A program made the position numbers and the translations under genes. The notes beneath the pieces were generated by a model. It had not been told where the DNA came from. It saw only the letters and a program-made list of their open reading frames with translations, and ran no database searches. This document shows, piece by piece, positions 1 through 46,176 of a stretch of 64,000 bases of DNA (positions are counted from its first letter, which is position 1; each line of letters starts with the position of its first letter). The stretch is from Metaphire vulgaris (lineage: Eukaryota > Annelida > Clitellata > Crassiclitellata > Megascolecidae): NCBI GenBank assembly GCA_018105865.1, contig CM030852.1, positions 1,547,434 through 1,611,433 on the forward strand. Reading direction: 5' to 3'.

Positions 1-760
1 CTTCAATCCCGATATTCTGATGAAATTCAACAGACTCTAACAGAGGGGTCATCCACATTGACGCTTTAGTAGTACTATTGCTATAGTAGGCTATAGAAGA
101 GTAATGAAACGAATTCAATCCACATTTTCTTGTGTCCCCATCTCAAAGGTTTAGGGCAGCATGGAGAACTGTTTAAAAAAAGCGCACTGCGCCTTGAAAA
201 AAGAGCACTGCGACTTAAGCATGGATCACCACTACTACGACTTTTTCTAGCACTACTATTACAACAACTACTACTACTACTGTTACTACTACTGCTGCTG
301 GTGCTACTACTACTACTACTACTACTAATAATAATAATAATAATAATAATAATAGTAGTAGTATTAATAATAATTCGGTTTGAAAGTCGCCTAGGGCAGC
401 ATGGAGCACTGCTAAAAAAAGCGCACTGCGCTTTAAAAAAAGAGCACTGCGCCCTAAGCACGGATCACTACTAATAGCACATTTTCTAGCACTACTAATA
501 CTACTATTACAACAACTACTACTACTACTACAACTACTACTACTACTACTACTACATTAAACCGTGACGGGCGCCATAGCCATCCTCTCACTGCGGATAG
601 CCATTTCCGCACTCGCGGAGATCCATCCACACACTGCGGCGATTAGGCCTATTGGCAAACAGTATCTTCAATCCCGATATTCTGATGAAATTCAACAGAC
701 TCTAACAGAGGGTCATCCACTAAGCACGGATCACTACTAATAGCACATTTTTAGCACTAC
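1..760. repeat. Local direct duplication with CTA/TAA microsatellites
   Basis: Positions 1-57 recur almost exactly at 666-720. A second module (GGGCAGCATGGAG, then AAAGCGCACTGCG and AAAGAGCACTGCG) occurs at about 156-290 and 394-530, and its tail again at 720-765. Between them lie (CTA)n/(TAA)n tracts, for example 283-357 and 505-556. The open frames here are low-complexity shadows. No gene seen. 761-1130 holds nothing I recognise. Confidence 0.75.
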
Positions 761-1136
761 TAAGGAACTTAGAAGCTTAGGAAATTAGGAACTTAGGAAC
801 TTAGGAATTTAACCCTAACTCAACTGGAGTCAACGGGTCTGGAACAGCAAATTAGAAACTGGGTCTGGGTGTCCGGAGTTTAACCATCAGAAAATTATTT
901 TAACATTTGAAACGCCCATGAGTTTTATTAAGTATTTTATAGACCCAAAATAAACCCTTCAAAGTGCCGCTTTTTGTACCCAATCGCAATGGCATGACAT
1001 AAAGTAGCAGGGACCTTTTTTAAGAAGAATTTATCGCTTTCCACCTTTATCCCTCCCCTCTCATTATTTATGAGACCCGGGGATGTAACCCTGGGAAATT
1101 GTTGAAATTATAGATGATGGCAGGAGGAAAATTTAT

Positions 1137-1600
1137 GGGAGGTCATAAATTTATATCTTAGGTCATAAATTTATCAAGAAACAAGTTTGAGGTAGGTCAT
1201 AACATTATATCCTACCCATCTACACATATAGCCTTACTTTGGCCGAGACTGAAATGTTAGGTAGGTCATAAATTTATATCCTAGGTCATAAATTTATATC
1301 CTACCCATCTACATCTTTGGTCATGACTCTGATATTCAAGGTAGGCCATAAATTTATACCCTAGGTCATAAATTTATATCCTACCCATCTACATCTTTGG
1401 TATTCACTGCAAATACAACTTATACAAGGTAGGTCATAAATTTATATCCTAGGCCATAAATTTATATCCTACCCATCTCAGGAACTTATTTCATGGCGGA
1501 ACTTATTTTATACGTAAGCCGCATAATTTCAGTTCCGTAGCAACCGTAGGCTCCGCCCAGGAACTTATTTTATGGCGGAACTTATTTTATACGACACCGG
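1137..1600. repeat. Tandem 'GGTCATAAATTTATATCCTA' minisatellite and a short duplication
   Basis: The phrase GGTCATAAATTTATATCCTA is repeated about eight times between 1137 and 1475, alternating with CCCATCTACATCTTTGG-type spacers in a loosely tandem pattern. At 1489-1525 and 1559-1595 the segment AGGAACTTATTT-ATGGCGGAAC is duplicated with 70 bp spacing. Noncoding. Confidence 0.75.
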
Positions 1601-1604
1601 GCCT

Positions 1605-1770
1605 GTTAGTTGGGAGATTTCCCCCAAAACTCAACCCCCCCCCCAAATAAATTTCAGTGATGACAATTTTTTTGCATTGAACTGTGTCTCTTCCCCTCCA
1701 GACAAGTCAACATCCCATCCCAAGGCCTGGGGCCTGGATATAACCCCAAATGTGTCCAAACCACAGGACA
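1605..1770. repeat. Dispersed repeat shared with 26135-26305
   Basis: A C-rich stretch containing AACTGTGTCTCTTCCCCTCCA, an AAGTCAA motif and GGTCTGGATA/GGCCTGGATA at its end is also found, diverged, at 26135-26305 in mTOR intron 25. The class is unknown. Confidence 0.55.
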
Positions 1771-1856
1771 ATGTCTGAATAGGGAAGTCCCAAAAGCTAT
1801 TACCCGGTACATTGCCCATTAAAACATCCTACACTACACTGGCCTACACTGTTTAG

Positions 1857-1924
1857 GTCACGTGACTCACCCCACACTTATGATTCTTCACTTAGTGAAT
1901 GACTTAACGAGCGTTAACAACCAT

Positions 1925-1977
<53 letters not shown>

Positions 1978-1980
1978 CCA
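1857..1980. repeat. SINE tail with (AAT)n
   Basis: The segment CTTCACTTAGTGAATGACTTAA followed by (AAT)n at 1926-1977 matches the 3' part of the tRNA-derived family also seen at 44185-44350 and 23820-23970. The palindrome GTCACGTGAC falls at its start. The rest of 1980-2630 shows nothing recognisable. Confidence 0.55.
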
Positions 1981-2635
1981 CAGATCTATGCTAAAATGAT
2001 TTCTACAGCAAAATGTGATTCTGCTTCCAATTCTTTATTCAAAATCGTCCAATAACCTTGAATATCTGACCTAAGACCATAATGGCATCTAGAGTTACAG
2101 TGCATTTACATTGAAAGAACTGCAAGCAACACCTGAATTCAATACCCCCCTTCAATCCACCCAAAAATTTACCAATTAACCCTGATTGACCCCCAAATCA
2201 GTATTAATTCAATTCAGGATGGCGATATTTACAAGCCCCGGTGGAAATCTGGCAGAGTGAGGCTATAATCTTAGATTAGCAGGACTGCATTCATTATCCC
2301 CACCCACAGCTTATCAGTAAGCAGAATACCAGGTCATCTATATAAATCAGAAAGCCTGAAATTGGCCTGCAAAAGACTAAAGCATTTGCAGACTGAGGAA
2401 GGAACACTGCTGCTATCTGTGCCCGAACCTGGCAAAATAATTTGTGATATAAAAGTGGGGCAGTCTTCAAACATAGGAACAGGTCAGAAATACTGTATTT
2501 CACAGCATCAAGTCTATTCATAATGGATAAATGATTCATAATCATACAAGGATAACAATTAACAAGAACAGCCCATTAGAATGTCTACCCGTACAAGTCA
2601 GGTTTGAGAAACAGGAATGCAACCATAATGAAAAT

Positions 2636-2935
2636 AATAATAAATAATAATTAGGCACTTTCATACTATAGCACCGGGTCTGGTACACTAAAAGTATCAA
2701 TTAATTATTGATGGTCTTCCAGGTCCGTCTGCAAAAGACCCAGTTATTCCAGAGAGTGGGAAACTTTGAGACAGAGCCATGGAGGATGTGCTCACTGAAA
2801 GAGATATATGTTTTAAGCCTCGATCAAAACAATACTCAGTTATTTGGAAATCTGACAGCCAAGGAAAGAGAGTTCCATGTTTTTAGGCCAGAAATAGAGA
2901 AGCTCTCTTACCAATTTCAGTGTTGGTTCTAGTAA
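2636..2935. repeat. Dispersed repeat family 'CTGCAAAAGACCCA'
   Basis: Begins with an AAT tract and ATAGCACC, then GATGGTCTTCCAGGTCC and CTGCAAAAGACCCAGTTATTCC. The same order of motifs occurs at 5095-5410 and 29500-29730. Looks like the 3' part of a SINE or LINE. The single open frame across it is not conserved between copies. Confidence 0.6.
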
Positions 2936-2964
2936 TATTTAACAATATAAACGGTACACTTCAT

Positions 2965-3235
2965 TGGCCATCGCGGACCAGTGGGAGAACCGAAGGGTTA
3001 TCGCCTTCAGTTTTACACGGCAACCAACGGATGAATGAGGACGGTTGCCAGCCTTTCCCTCCCCACCTTTCCTTCCACTGAGTTAACACCCGATGTACTC
3101 ATTCACAGCTGAGTCAACTGGGGGCGCTTTGGACAGAAACAACCGAAAAGTTTCTGCCACGGCCGGGAGTTGAACCGTGGACCTCAAGATTGGCAGACCA
3201 GTGTGCTAACCACTGCTCCACCGTGCACCCAATGA
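2965..3235 (-). mobile_element. tRNA-derived SINE
   Basis: Minus strand from 3235 downward starts GCACGGTGGAGCAGTGGTTAG (box A-like) and 3180-3170 gives GGTTCAACTCC (box B-like), spaced as in a tRNA-type Pol III promoter. It continues into a body with GACTCAGCTGTGAATGAGTA, a phrase found in the central part of several animal SINEs. The tail towards 2965 is not clearly bounded. Confidence 0.75.
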
Positions 3236-3624
3236 ATTAGCGAATCTTATTGAATGAGAAAATTTTGGATGATCTAGCATAGAATTCAAATAAGAGGAAG
3301 TTCTGGGAATATAAACGTCAGTAATCCAGATGACATATGAACATTGCTATCATTAGGTCCCATCACTAGTCAGAGGCAAAGCAGCCTTATGCAAACAAGG
3401 TCTTGGGTGATTCCGAGGCCTCAAGAGAGACCTGAAGAACCTTTAATGTCAAAACACTTATATGTTCTGGCAGACAGAAGAACTCTGGAGTCAATACAGT
3501 GCAAATGTTAAGCAGAAGTTAAACAAATCAGTGACTGAATTTCTATACAAGACACGATCAGCACTGAAATTGGTTAAGTGTTTTCCCTGCTGCAGCCCCC
3601 CAAAAAAGAAGACTCTCTTCTTCC

Positions 3625-3730
3625 ATTGGCTGTCAGGTTAGATCTTTCAATGAATTGAGTATTTTCATATCTAGGTTTAAAACACATCTCTTCCATTTGA
3701 CATTTGCATAATTATAAGCATTATGATCAG
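3625..3730 (+). mobile_element. LINE 3'-end remnant
   Basis: Plus-strand translation gives FNELSIFISRFKTHLFHL and then a stop, matching the last residues of L2/CR1/Rex-type LINE ORF2 proteins, which end in a ...FK..LKTHLF motif. Only this tail is present. Flanking 3240-3620 and 3730-4010 show nothing else except an AG tract at 3943-3961. Confidence 0.5.
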
Positions 3731-4019
3731 AAGAGAGAGTGAACTAAATGATACATGATTTTCAACCCTCTCGGTGCCTATGCTATCAAGTCTTGGCAAG
3801 AAAAATGTGTGTGCTGAATAATGTGAATATCAAGAATATCAATACACTAAAGATAAGCCTATAATAATCTTAGTCATCTGTATCCCTGTTGCTAATCACA
3901 ACATTGATAATTCTACATGAACAGAGAAAGAGAGAGCAAGACAGAGAGAGAGAGAGAGAGAGGCAGACAACAGATATACAGTACTGCTCAAAAAACTGTG
4001 AACACACGTGGATTTCTAT

Positions 4020-4530
4020 TCTACGATTGATGTACAGAAGGCTATAGATATGCAAAAATTCAGAACAGTGTTGAAATGAATTTCATCCACATTTTCTTGT
4101 GTCCCCATCTTCATTGCATCAAACCATACTACAACAGTCAATATATTCTGCCTCAGTTTTATACTAGAGCGTTCCAAATGCCACGAAAAATAGTGAGCTA
4201 TGTCAAACGACACTATACAAAGTCTTCCAGAAAACAATTCTCTGTCAAATGGTTACAAAGTCGCACTAGAGATAAGAGGGGTCTTAAGATAGCTAGTTTC
4301 TTGTATCACAGGTTTTACAGACCACAAAATATTATAAAAATGATACCCTGTTTGACATTGGACTGTGGAAGAACTATTCCTACAGTAGGATATAGATATG
4401 AAAAATTCAGAGGAGTGAAGAAACGAATTATATCCACATTTTCTTGTGTCCCCATCTACATTGCATCAAACCATACTAGAATAATCAATATATTCTGTCT
4501 CAATTTTATTCTAGAGCATTCAAATGATTG
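4020..4530. repeat. Dispersed repeat family 'TTTTCTTGTGTCCCCATCT', two direct copies
   Basis: A block of about 140 bp (ATAGATATG.AAAAATTCAG, CCACATTTTCTTGTGTCCCC, CATTGCATCAAACCATACTA) is present at about 4030-4185 and 4390-4525. Related copies are at about 94-150, 11210-11475 and, inverted, 14285-14430. I see no inverted termini or Pol III promoter, so the class is unknown. 4530-5090 holds nothing recognised. Confidence 0.7.
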
Positions 4531-5094
4531 ATTTAGGCTTATTAAAGAAATTGGATGTAACATTAAGATGCAGTCATAGATACAGACACTACTTTAGATC
4601 TGAAAATTTCACTGTAGGTAAATAACCACAAATGGTGCATTGAACTAAGAAAAGGTTGCCTTACAAAACCAAAACTTTTGAGGGAAAGTGATACAATTAT
4701 GATGCGGGTGCCAGAACATTTGCCCTGGTGCCTTTGCAACGTTGGACTGCTGCATGCATGCTGTGTCCAACAACATAAGCCATAGGGTAACCTTGGATGA
4801 CAAAATTGGGGCCCAACCTCTATACTTTTCCCATTCCCTTGCCTTGCCGCTCAACAATAAGTGAAAAGGCTTGTGCCTAGTGGTCTAATAGAAGTGTGCC
4901 TATGAGATTAATTAAGAGGAAGAACTTAAATAAAATTATGTATTCCAGGACCTGTAATCAGTAATATTATCCTATTAGAGGTGCGAGGCTCTGTCATGGG
5001 CAATAAACTAACATCATCCCTTGGTTGGTTGCTCCCCCCCCCACATTCCATACACTGAGTACCATAGTGCTTCACAAAAGAAGCAAGATACTAA

Positions 5095-5410
5095 TAATAA
5101 TTATGCACTTCTATAGCACCATTTCTAATACTCAAGGGTATCAATCGATGGTACTTCAAATCATAGGCGGATTTAGAGTTTAATATTTGGGTAGGCTAGC
5201 ATGGGGTCTGAGGGTGCCATCCAGCACGCGCGACATACCTGGTGTTGATGGATTTTGTTTTGTTTTGGTGGGATTAGTTGGGTAGGCTTAAGCCTATCCT
5301 AGCCTTTAATAAAATCCGCCTATGCTTCAAATCCATCTGCAAAAGACCAGGTCATTCCAGAGATCAGTCAGAGGGAAACAGCAAGACAGACTAAGCAAGG
5401 GACTGCATTG
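5095..5410. repeat. Dispersed repeat copy interrupted by a hAT MITE
   Basis: Left part (AATAATAATTATGCACTTCTATAGCACC ... GATGGTACTTCAAAT) and right part (CTTCAAATCCATCTGCAAAAGACC) are one copy of the family at 2636-2935 and 29500-29730, split by the element at 5162-5324. Confidence 0.75.
5162..5324. mobile_element. hAT-type MITE, CATAGGCGGAT family, copy 1
   Basis: 163 bp with terminal inverted repeats CATAGGCGGATTT / AAATCCGCCTATG. A perfect 8-bp target duplication CTTCAAAT lies at 5154-5161 and 5325-5332. The 8-bp duplication is the hAT hallmark. Too short to code for transposase. A second copy is at 58577-58763. Confidence 0.92.
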
Positions 5411-5849
5411 GGTCCTTTTAATCGACCGTGACAGGCTTAAGGTCGTAGTCAAATAACGTTAGAACGCGAAGATCCAATCTGGACACAAATAAATGCAATG
5501 ACTGCAGGCGCTACATAAATTTAACCGGTACCTTTAATTGATTCCAGCTCACCTCGTGAGACTGGCCGGTTGGTTACGGTCGGATTCCAGACAAAACGGA
5601 CGAAATTCTCCTAAGAATCATCGACGAACGCTTCGACCGCATTCAATAAATCGAATAAGTAACTAAAAAACTGTTTTCCATTTGAAAGATTGAATCGAAT
5701 ACGTTGACATTCGACCGCATTCAACTTCCCTATGGTGATATCAAGTCTTCAAGGCTTCGCTCAGAGACCGGAAGAGGCGTGGCCCATTCAGTAGAGGCGT
5801 GGTCTATTTATCAGGATTGAGGCTTTTTCACAAGTTCGTCGGCTTAATA

Positions 5850-6040
5850 CTAGTGGCGGCTCCAGGATTTGGCAAGTGGGGGACCTATGAGATGGCACGT
5901 TGGCAACTTCTAAGCTTGGAGACCAACTATTTTTTATAAACCTGAACTAGTCCAGTTGCATATAATAAGTGCACTAAAGTATGTGGCACAGGGGCAGACA
6001 TTCATTTGGGGGCACGGGCCCCCATGTGGAGTCGCCTACG
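5850..6040. mobile_element. hAT-type MITE, CAGTGGCGGCTC family, diverged copy
   Basis: Starts TAGTGGCGGCTCCAGGATTTGG and ends GGAGTCGCCTACG, matching the termini of the copies at 10855-11042 and 58302-58496. The flanks CTTAATAC and CTTAGTAC may be a worn 8-bp duplication. The preceding 5410-5850 is apparently unique sequence with no gene recognised. Confidence 0.75.
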
Positions 6041-6091
6041 CTTAGTACTTCCTAACAACATAAATGATGCACGGTGTATGTGTGTGTGTGT

Positions 6092-7500
6092 TAGAGGAGT
6101 GCACGGTAATGGCTACCGCGGTTTCACCGCGGTAATCCGCGGATTTACCGCGGTAGCGGGATTGAAATCTGTAATTTTGCCGAAATATTAATGGGGACGG
6201 AAAAGTTATGACGGTAGTACCGCGGTAGCGGTATCCAGGCTGACGGTATTACCGCGGATGCGGTTTCAAAAATGCCGTAAATACCGCGGGAATGGGGACG
6301 ATTAATCTCGCAATTCAATAATCATGCGTTCGGCCGATTTTAGCATAGCTACTAACCATATAGGCCTACGCCTTTCAGTTTCGAATTAAAAGGCCATTAA
6401 ATTGAACTGTTAGGCCAGGCAAGATTGGTTTTGAATCTTTTGATCACTCGACACCATTGTTAGTTCGCAGTTGGTAGAGACCATAAAGCCATTTGAGAAC
6501 TTGAGGGTAATTGATAAACACACCAGGGGAGAATCATCAGAGCCGGTTTCAGCTTGTTGGGGGAGCCTATAGATGTACAGGACAACAAAAGATAATATAA
6601 TTTAGAGGTGGGGCGGATTGCAGAGCACTTTGCACAGCTTTGTAATTTGAACGCCCAGTGCCCACTGCCAATTGCCCAGTCTCTCCTGTGCCCACCAACC
6701 ACCATCACTATTTACCTTAATGCCCCTGACTCAATCACCATCGATTCGGAGGTGGATTAAAAATCTCCACTTAGCTTAGGCCTACTATATAAATTAAACA
6801 TTTTATAAAGTTACAGAAAAATGGACAAGAAAGAGAGCCAATTCATTTTTCAACGTGTTGCTCACTGCTGGCAGAATGGCATTGGTAGTAAAACCGGGAA
6901 TGTCCGTTATCTTTTGGTTAGTTTCCGGTATACACGTTGAAAAATGAATTGGCTGACGCTATGGTTATGATGTGCGCTAAAGATATCAGGTTAGTAATAG
7001 TGTCCCATTTTCATATATGATTATTGTATAGTTTAGAAGAAACTTTCGAAAAACTTTTTGAAAAGCTACTTCTCGTGTTGGGTACTAACAGGGCGCGATT
7101 TGTAGGGGGAAGGGGGATTCCTCCCCACTGCCCAACTGCATCCCCCTACTGCTGCATCTCCCCACAACTACATCCCCCCACTGCTACATTTCCCCAACAA
7201 CTACGCCCCCAAGCTCGACAAATCCCCTCCTCCCACTGCACCAGGTCATAAAATCGCACACTGGGTACTAATAAATGAATAGTTGATATAAAACACCGCG
7301 GACGGGGACGGAGACCAAAATGCGGGTACGGGGACGGGGATGGGTTCCGAAATGCGGGGACGGGAATGGGGATGGGGACAGAGATTAGGGGATGGGGTGG
7401 GGATGGATTTTAAGTCAATGGGGACGGGGTGGGGGTGGAGAAAAGCTTTGCGGGGACGGGAGGGGATGGGGACAGCAGTCAGTCCCCGTGCACACCTCTA
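6092..7500. mobile_element. hAT-like element, 1.4 kb, degenerate
   Basis: Inverted ends TAGAGGAGTGCACGG and CCGTGCACACCTCTA bound it, with GTGTGTGT on both sides as an 8-bp duplication (within a GT tract, so weaker evidence). The left subterminal region is full of ACCGCGGT motifs and the right one of GGGGACGGGGA repeats. Plus-strand translation near 6456 reads LVETIKPFENLRVIDKHT, which resembles the hAT transposase segment before the dimerisation region, but it is short and broken. Probably a non-autonomous or decayed copy. Confidence 0.75.
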
Positions 7501-7589
7501 GTGTGTGTGTGATAAAGCCGGTTAAAATACTGACCGGTTCGCAAGAACCGTCCGTTAATGATTAACCATTAAATTTAATATCATGGAGA

Positions 7590-7735
7590 CAGTGATGTGA
7601 AGAGAGTGGTGGGCGCCCGGGGCAAGTTGATAAAAAAGAAAAATGTTTGACGAGCAAAAAAGGTCGCCAAGACAATTTAGGCCCACCCCCATCTGGTCGG
7701 CGCCCGGGGCCACCGCCCCCTGCACGCTACTGTAA
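7590..7735. mobile_element. Short repeat of the GCGCCCGGGGC / CACGCTACTG family
   Basis: Contains GGGCGCCCGGGGCAAG, AAAATGTTTGACGAGCAAAAAAGG and ends GCCCCCTGCACGCTACTG. A diverged relative is at 37035-37235 with the same internal phrase. Likely a DNA-transposon fragment, but no clean target duplication was found. 7740-8035 shows nothing. Confidence 0.5.
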
Positions 7736-8040
7736 GGAGAAAAAAATCATTAAAATCAAAACACTATTTGTATTGGAATGAATGACCCAGAGGACTTTAT
7801 AAGAAAATGGTCTAGACATATTTTTTCTCATAACAGTGGACCCTACTCTAGTCTACAGGTAGTGCATAACACAGTCGTATCAATTAACAAGGAAGAAAGG
7901 GATTGGCCAAATCCTTGCAAGACAATTATAGTATATTAAATGCCTTTACACACTAGATTATGTTACAGTAGTTGACAGAGCAAAATTCCCCGTTGTAATG
8001 ACAAAATTTTCCAGTTATCACACTAGGATGCAAGGTCTCA

Positions 8041-8237
8041 ATACCGGTGTAGCATATTATAATGACTCCCATATAATAATAACTCCCCCTCTCATTATTA
8101 TACATATAATGACTCCCATATAATAATAACTCCCCCTCAGATATAATAATAACTCCCCCTCTCATTATTATATATATATAATAATGAGAGGGGGAGTTAT
8201 TATATGGGAGTCATTATAATATGCTATACCGGTCCTA
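8041..8237. mobile_element. Foldback (palindromic) element
   Basis: Two near-identical inverted arms of about 55 bp. The left begins ACCGGTGTAGCATATTATAA; the right ends as its mirror, TTATAATATGCTATACCGGT. Each arm includes CCCCCTCTCATTATTA or its complement. Between them is an extra partial copy of the arm and an AT tract. The DNA could form one long hairpin. No coding capacity. 8240-8650 is AT-rich and otherwise featureless. Confidence 0.85.
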
Positions 8238-8653
8238 ATTAAATAAAGAAATTCAGGTCAATCTTGAAATTACTGTGTACAACCACAAGTGAAAACAAAA
8301 GCAGGAGAACAAAATAATAACATCAAAATAAAAGATTCACCCAAAAGTTTTTGACTGAGCGTGCATCTCACAAATTCTTAATTATTAAATCAATTAAAAT
8401 GAATCAAGTTCAAATCTTGAACAATCATTGAAAATAACGCACATGGTAAATAACTGTCACACACAATGCATGCAACAATTCGAACGACAACCTCATCCAA
8501 TATTCAAAATATTTTTCAAAGGAAAGTACTGTAAACAAAAGTTGCATCAGCTCGGTGTCTGCTAATCTAGCAAACAATTTACACAGAAGTTATCTTCATA
8601 TTCTGAAGCCAGCAATTTCTGCAGAATTGACAAACTTAGTAAACACCCCGATC

Positions 8654-8685
8654 TTTATTAGGCTGCAACAGTTAAGGTATTTATT
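8654..8685 (-). terminator. Candidate mTOR polyadenylation signals
   Basis: On the minus strand AATAAA occurs at 8680-8685 and again at 8654-8659, about 86 and 112 nt past the mTOR stop codon. Either would give a short 3' UTR. The hexamer is common in AT-rich DNA, so this is a position-based inference. Confidence 0.45.
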
Positions 8686-8770
8686 CACTGTCGAAGAAAA
8701 GTACCACTGCACAGAAAATCAAAAATTCGAAGCATTTCGATATCCATCAGTAGTCTAGGTCCTGTTGCTT

Positions 8771-44655
<35,885 letters not shown>

Positions 44656-44679
44656 CGTGCAAAGACAGAGCACGAGCTA
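44656..44679 (-). other. mTOR 5' UTR piece after a probable leader intron
   Basis: Immediately upstream of the mTOR ATG the minus strand reads a pyrimidine-rich stretch ending in CCAG at 44680-44683, a good 3' splice site. It leaves 24 untranslated nt before the ATG. A noncoding first exon further upstream (higher coordinate) is therefore likely, but I could not locate it. Inference from splice-site appearance only. Confidence 0.5.
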
Positions 44680-44765
44680 CTGGACGAAAAGAAAACCTGT
44701 AAAACCGTTTAAAACGTTCAGAACATAGCTAAGCTAACAGATCATCCACTGAGCAGTAATCAAAT

Positions 44766-44900
44766 AGGGGCGGAAGATGGCAGAATGGGTCAGGCGCTGG
44801 ATCGGGAGGCTGACGGAGCGAGGTTCAAGTCCCGTTAGCGACCCTAGTGGCTTTCACACAGGCAGTAATGCCTCCTAAGCCACTTTAAATCACGCTATAG
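44766..44900 (+). mobile_element. tRNA-derived SINE, source of the intron-18 tail family
   Basis: Begins GGGGCGGAAGATGGCAGAAT, with box A-like TGGCAGAATGG and box B GGTTCAAGTCC spaced as in a tRNA with a long variable arm. It continues GTGGCTTTCACACAGGCAGTAATGCCTCCTAAGCCACTTTAAA, a relative of the AGTGGTTCTCACACAGGGCAGACCC tail that forms the array at 32049-33475. Confidence 0.82.
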
Positions 44901-45167
44901 ATTTTAGTAGCAGCGGCAATAGTAGCAGTAGCAGTACCGAAGTAGCTGTCTATTTTTAAGCTATTTACCTTTAGTATCCAATTCAGTCGACAGATTATCC
45001 GGGTAAAACCGTGGGACGCCACCTGAACCCCTTCCAGACGGTTTATATTAGAAATACGTATGCCGTTGGAAAGGTCTCGACGAGTAGTATCCAACGACAT
45101 AAAAATATATTTAAAAATTTTTATTTAAAAATTGTATTTAGGCTATAAAAATATCGCTGTTACAACG

Positions 45168-45404
45168 GCCCGCGTGTATACTTCCCGTAAACCGGCAGAA
45201 GGTTTATGAATATTTATGAATCGCGTGACTGCGCCTGCTTATTGCGCTAAGTATCGTGCATAAGTCACATGAATATGAATATTCATTACTGTAGTCAGGT
45301 CACGTGTGAGTAGATTAACCCATCGGCCTGATTAACCACAGGCGAAGTCACGCGATTCATATTCATACACCTTCTGCCGGTTTACGGAAAATAAACACGC
45401 GGGC
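45168..45404. mobile_element. Foldback MITE upstream of mTOR
   Basis: 237 bp with arms of about 66 bp: left GCCCGCGTGTATACTTCCCG and right CGGAAAATAAACACGCGGGC, both containing CCGTAAACCGGCAGAAGG or its complement and CGCGTGACT.CGCCTG inside. The central loop holds CACGTG at 45301-45306. It lies 513 bp upstream of the mTOR ATG. No clear target duplication. The rest of 45410-46168 contains only a possible single terminus CAGTGGCGTAGCTAG at 45420. Confidence 0.8.
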
Positions 45405-46176
45405 TATTTACGGACTACCAGTGGCGTAGCTAGAGTTACATGAAAGAGAACCTTTGAGAAAGCATTTAAAGTAACGTTTCTGGAAGAATTTTCCTAAGAC
45501 GGCAAGACCATTAGTTGTAACTGCAGTGGGCCAGTGGCCAAATAGCGATAAAATTTAATCAGTTTTGCTCGATCTCCGACCAGTCTCACGTGCCCCTCCC
45601 CCCCCCAGTAGATACGCCCAATTTGTCTACTTTGAGTTAGATTCGTCCTACATGACCGTGGCAATCCTTTCCGACCCTACGAAAGACGCTAAATGAAATT
45701 TTAAGCATTGTGATTGGTTGGTACCCTAGTCCATTAAATGTACGCGCAAATTGAACCCTTCATTGAACCAAACGTCGTTCGCATTCTTTCTTTGTCTAGA
45801 CGCGTGTCGGAAGAGGTCGATTTCAACGAACGTCTTCGAGGTTTGAATAATCTAGAATTTGTCGAAAATTCTAGATAATTAAGGTCGTGGTGTTGTAAGT
45901 TGGTGTTTTGACAGTTGCAAACTGTTAGAGTTTTAGGCACTTAATTTGGACTTAGTCATTTACCCTGGTTAGGCAACAATGGTTGTAGGTATTCGGCAAT
46001 TTTTAAAAGTCTGCATTTTATATAACATAATATTAGGACTAGTAATATTATTTAGATTAAGCAGTTAAGGCTTATCGCAGCTAGGTGTGAGCATTCTATG
46101 GGGTTGCCATATACAGTAATACTAAGTGCCGCGAGACTGTCATTTAATATAGGTAGGGCCCCTAGTTCATTTAGTG

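Noticed and set aside
1857..1866. GTCACGTGAC as a regulatory E-box
   Set aside because: It lies in a SINE tail, far from any gene start in this window.
44766..44842. Genuine tRNA gene
   Set aside because: Box A and box B are present, but the cloverleaf is not convincing and it is fused to a SINE body, as are 2965-3235, 23820-23970 and 25400-25570.
45700..46000. Divergent gene or first exon opposite mTOR
   Set aside because: Short frames only, no recognised protein and no clear splice pair; it could be promoter sequence but nothing supports a specific call.
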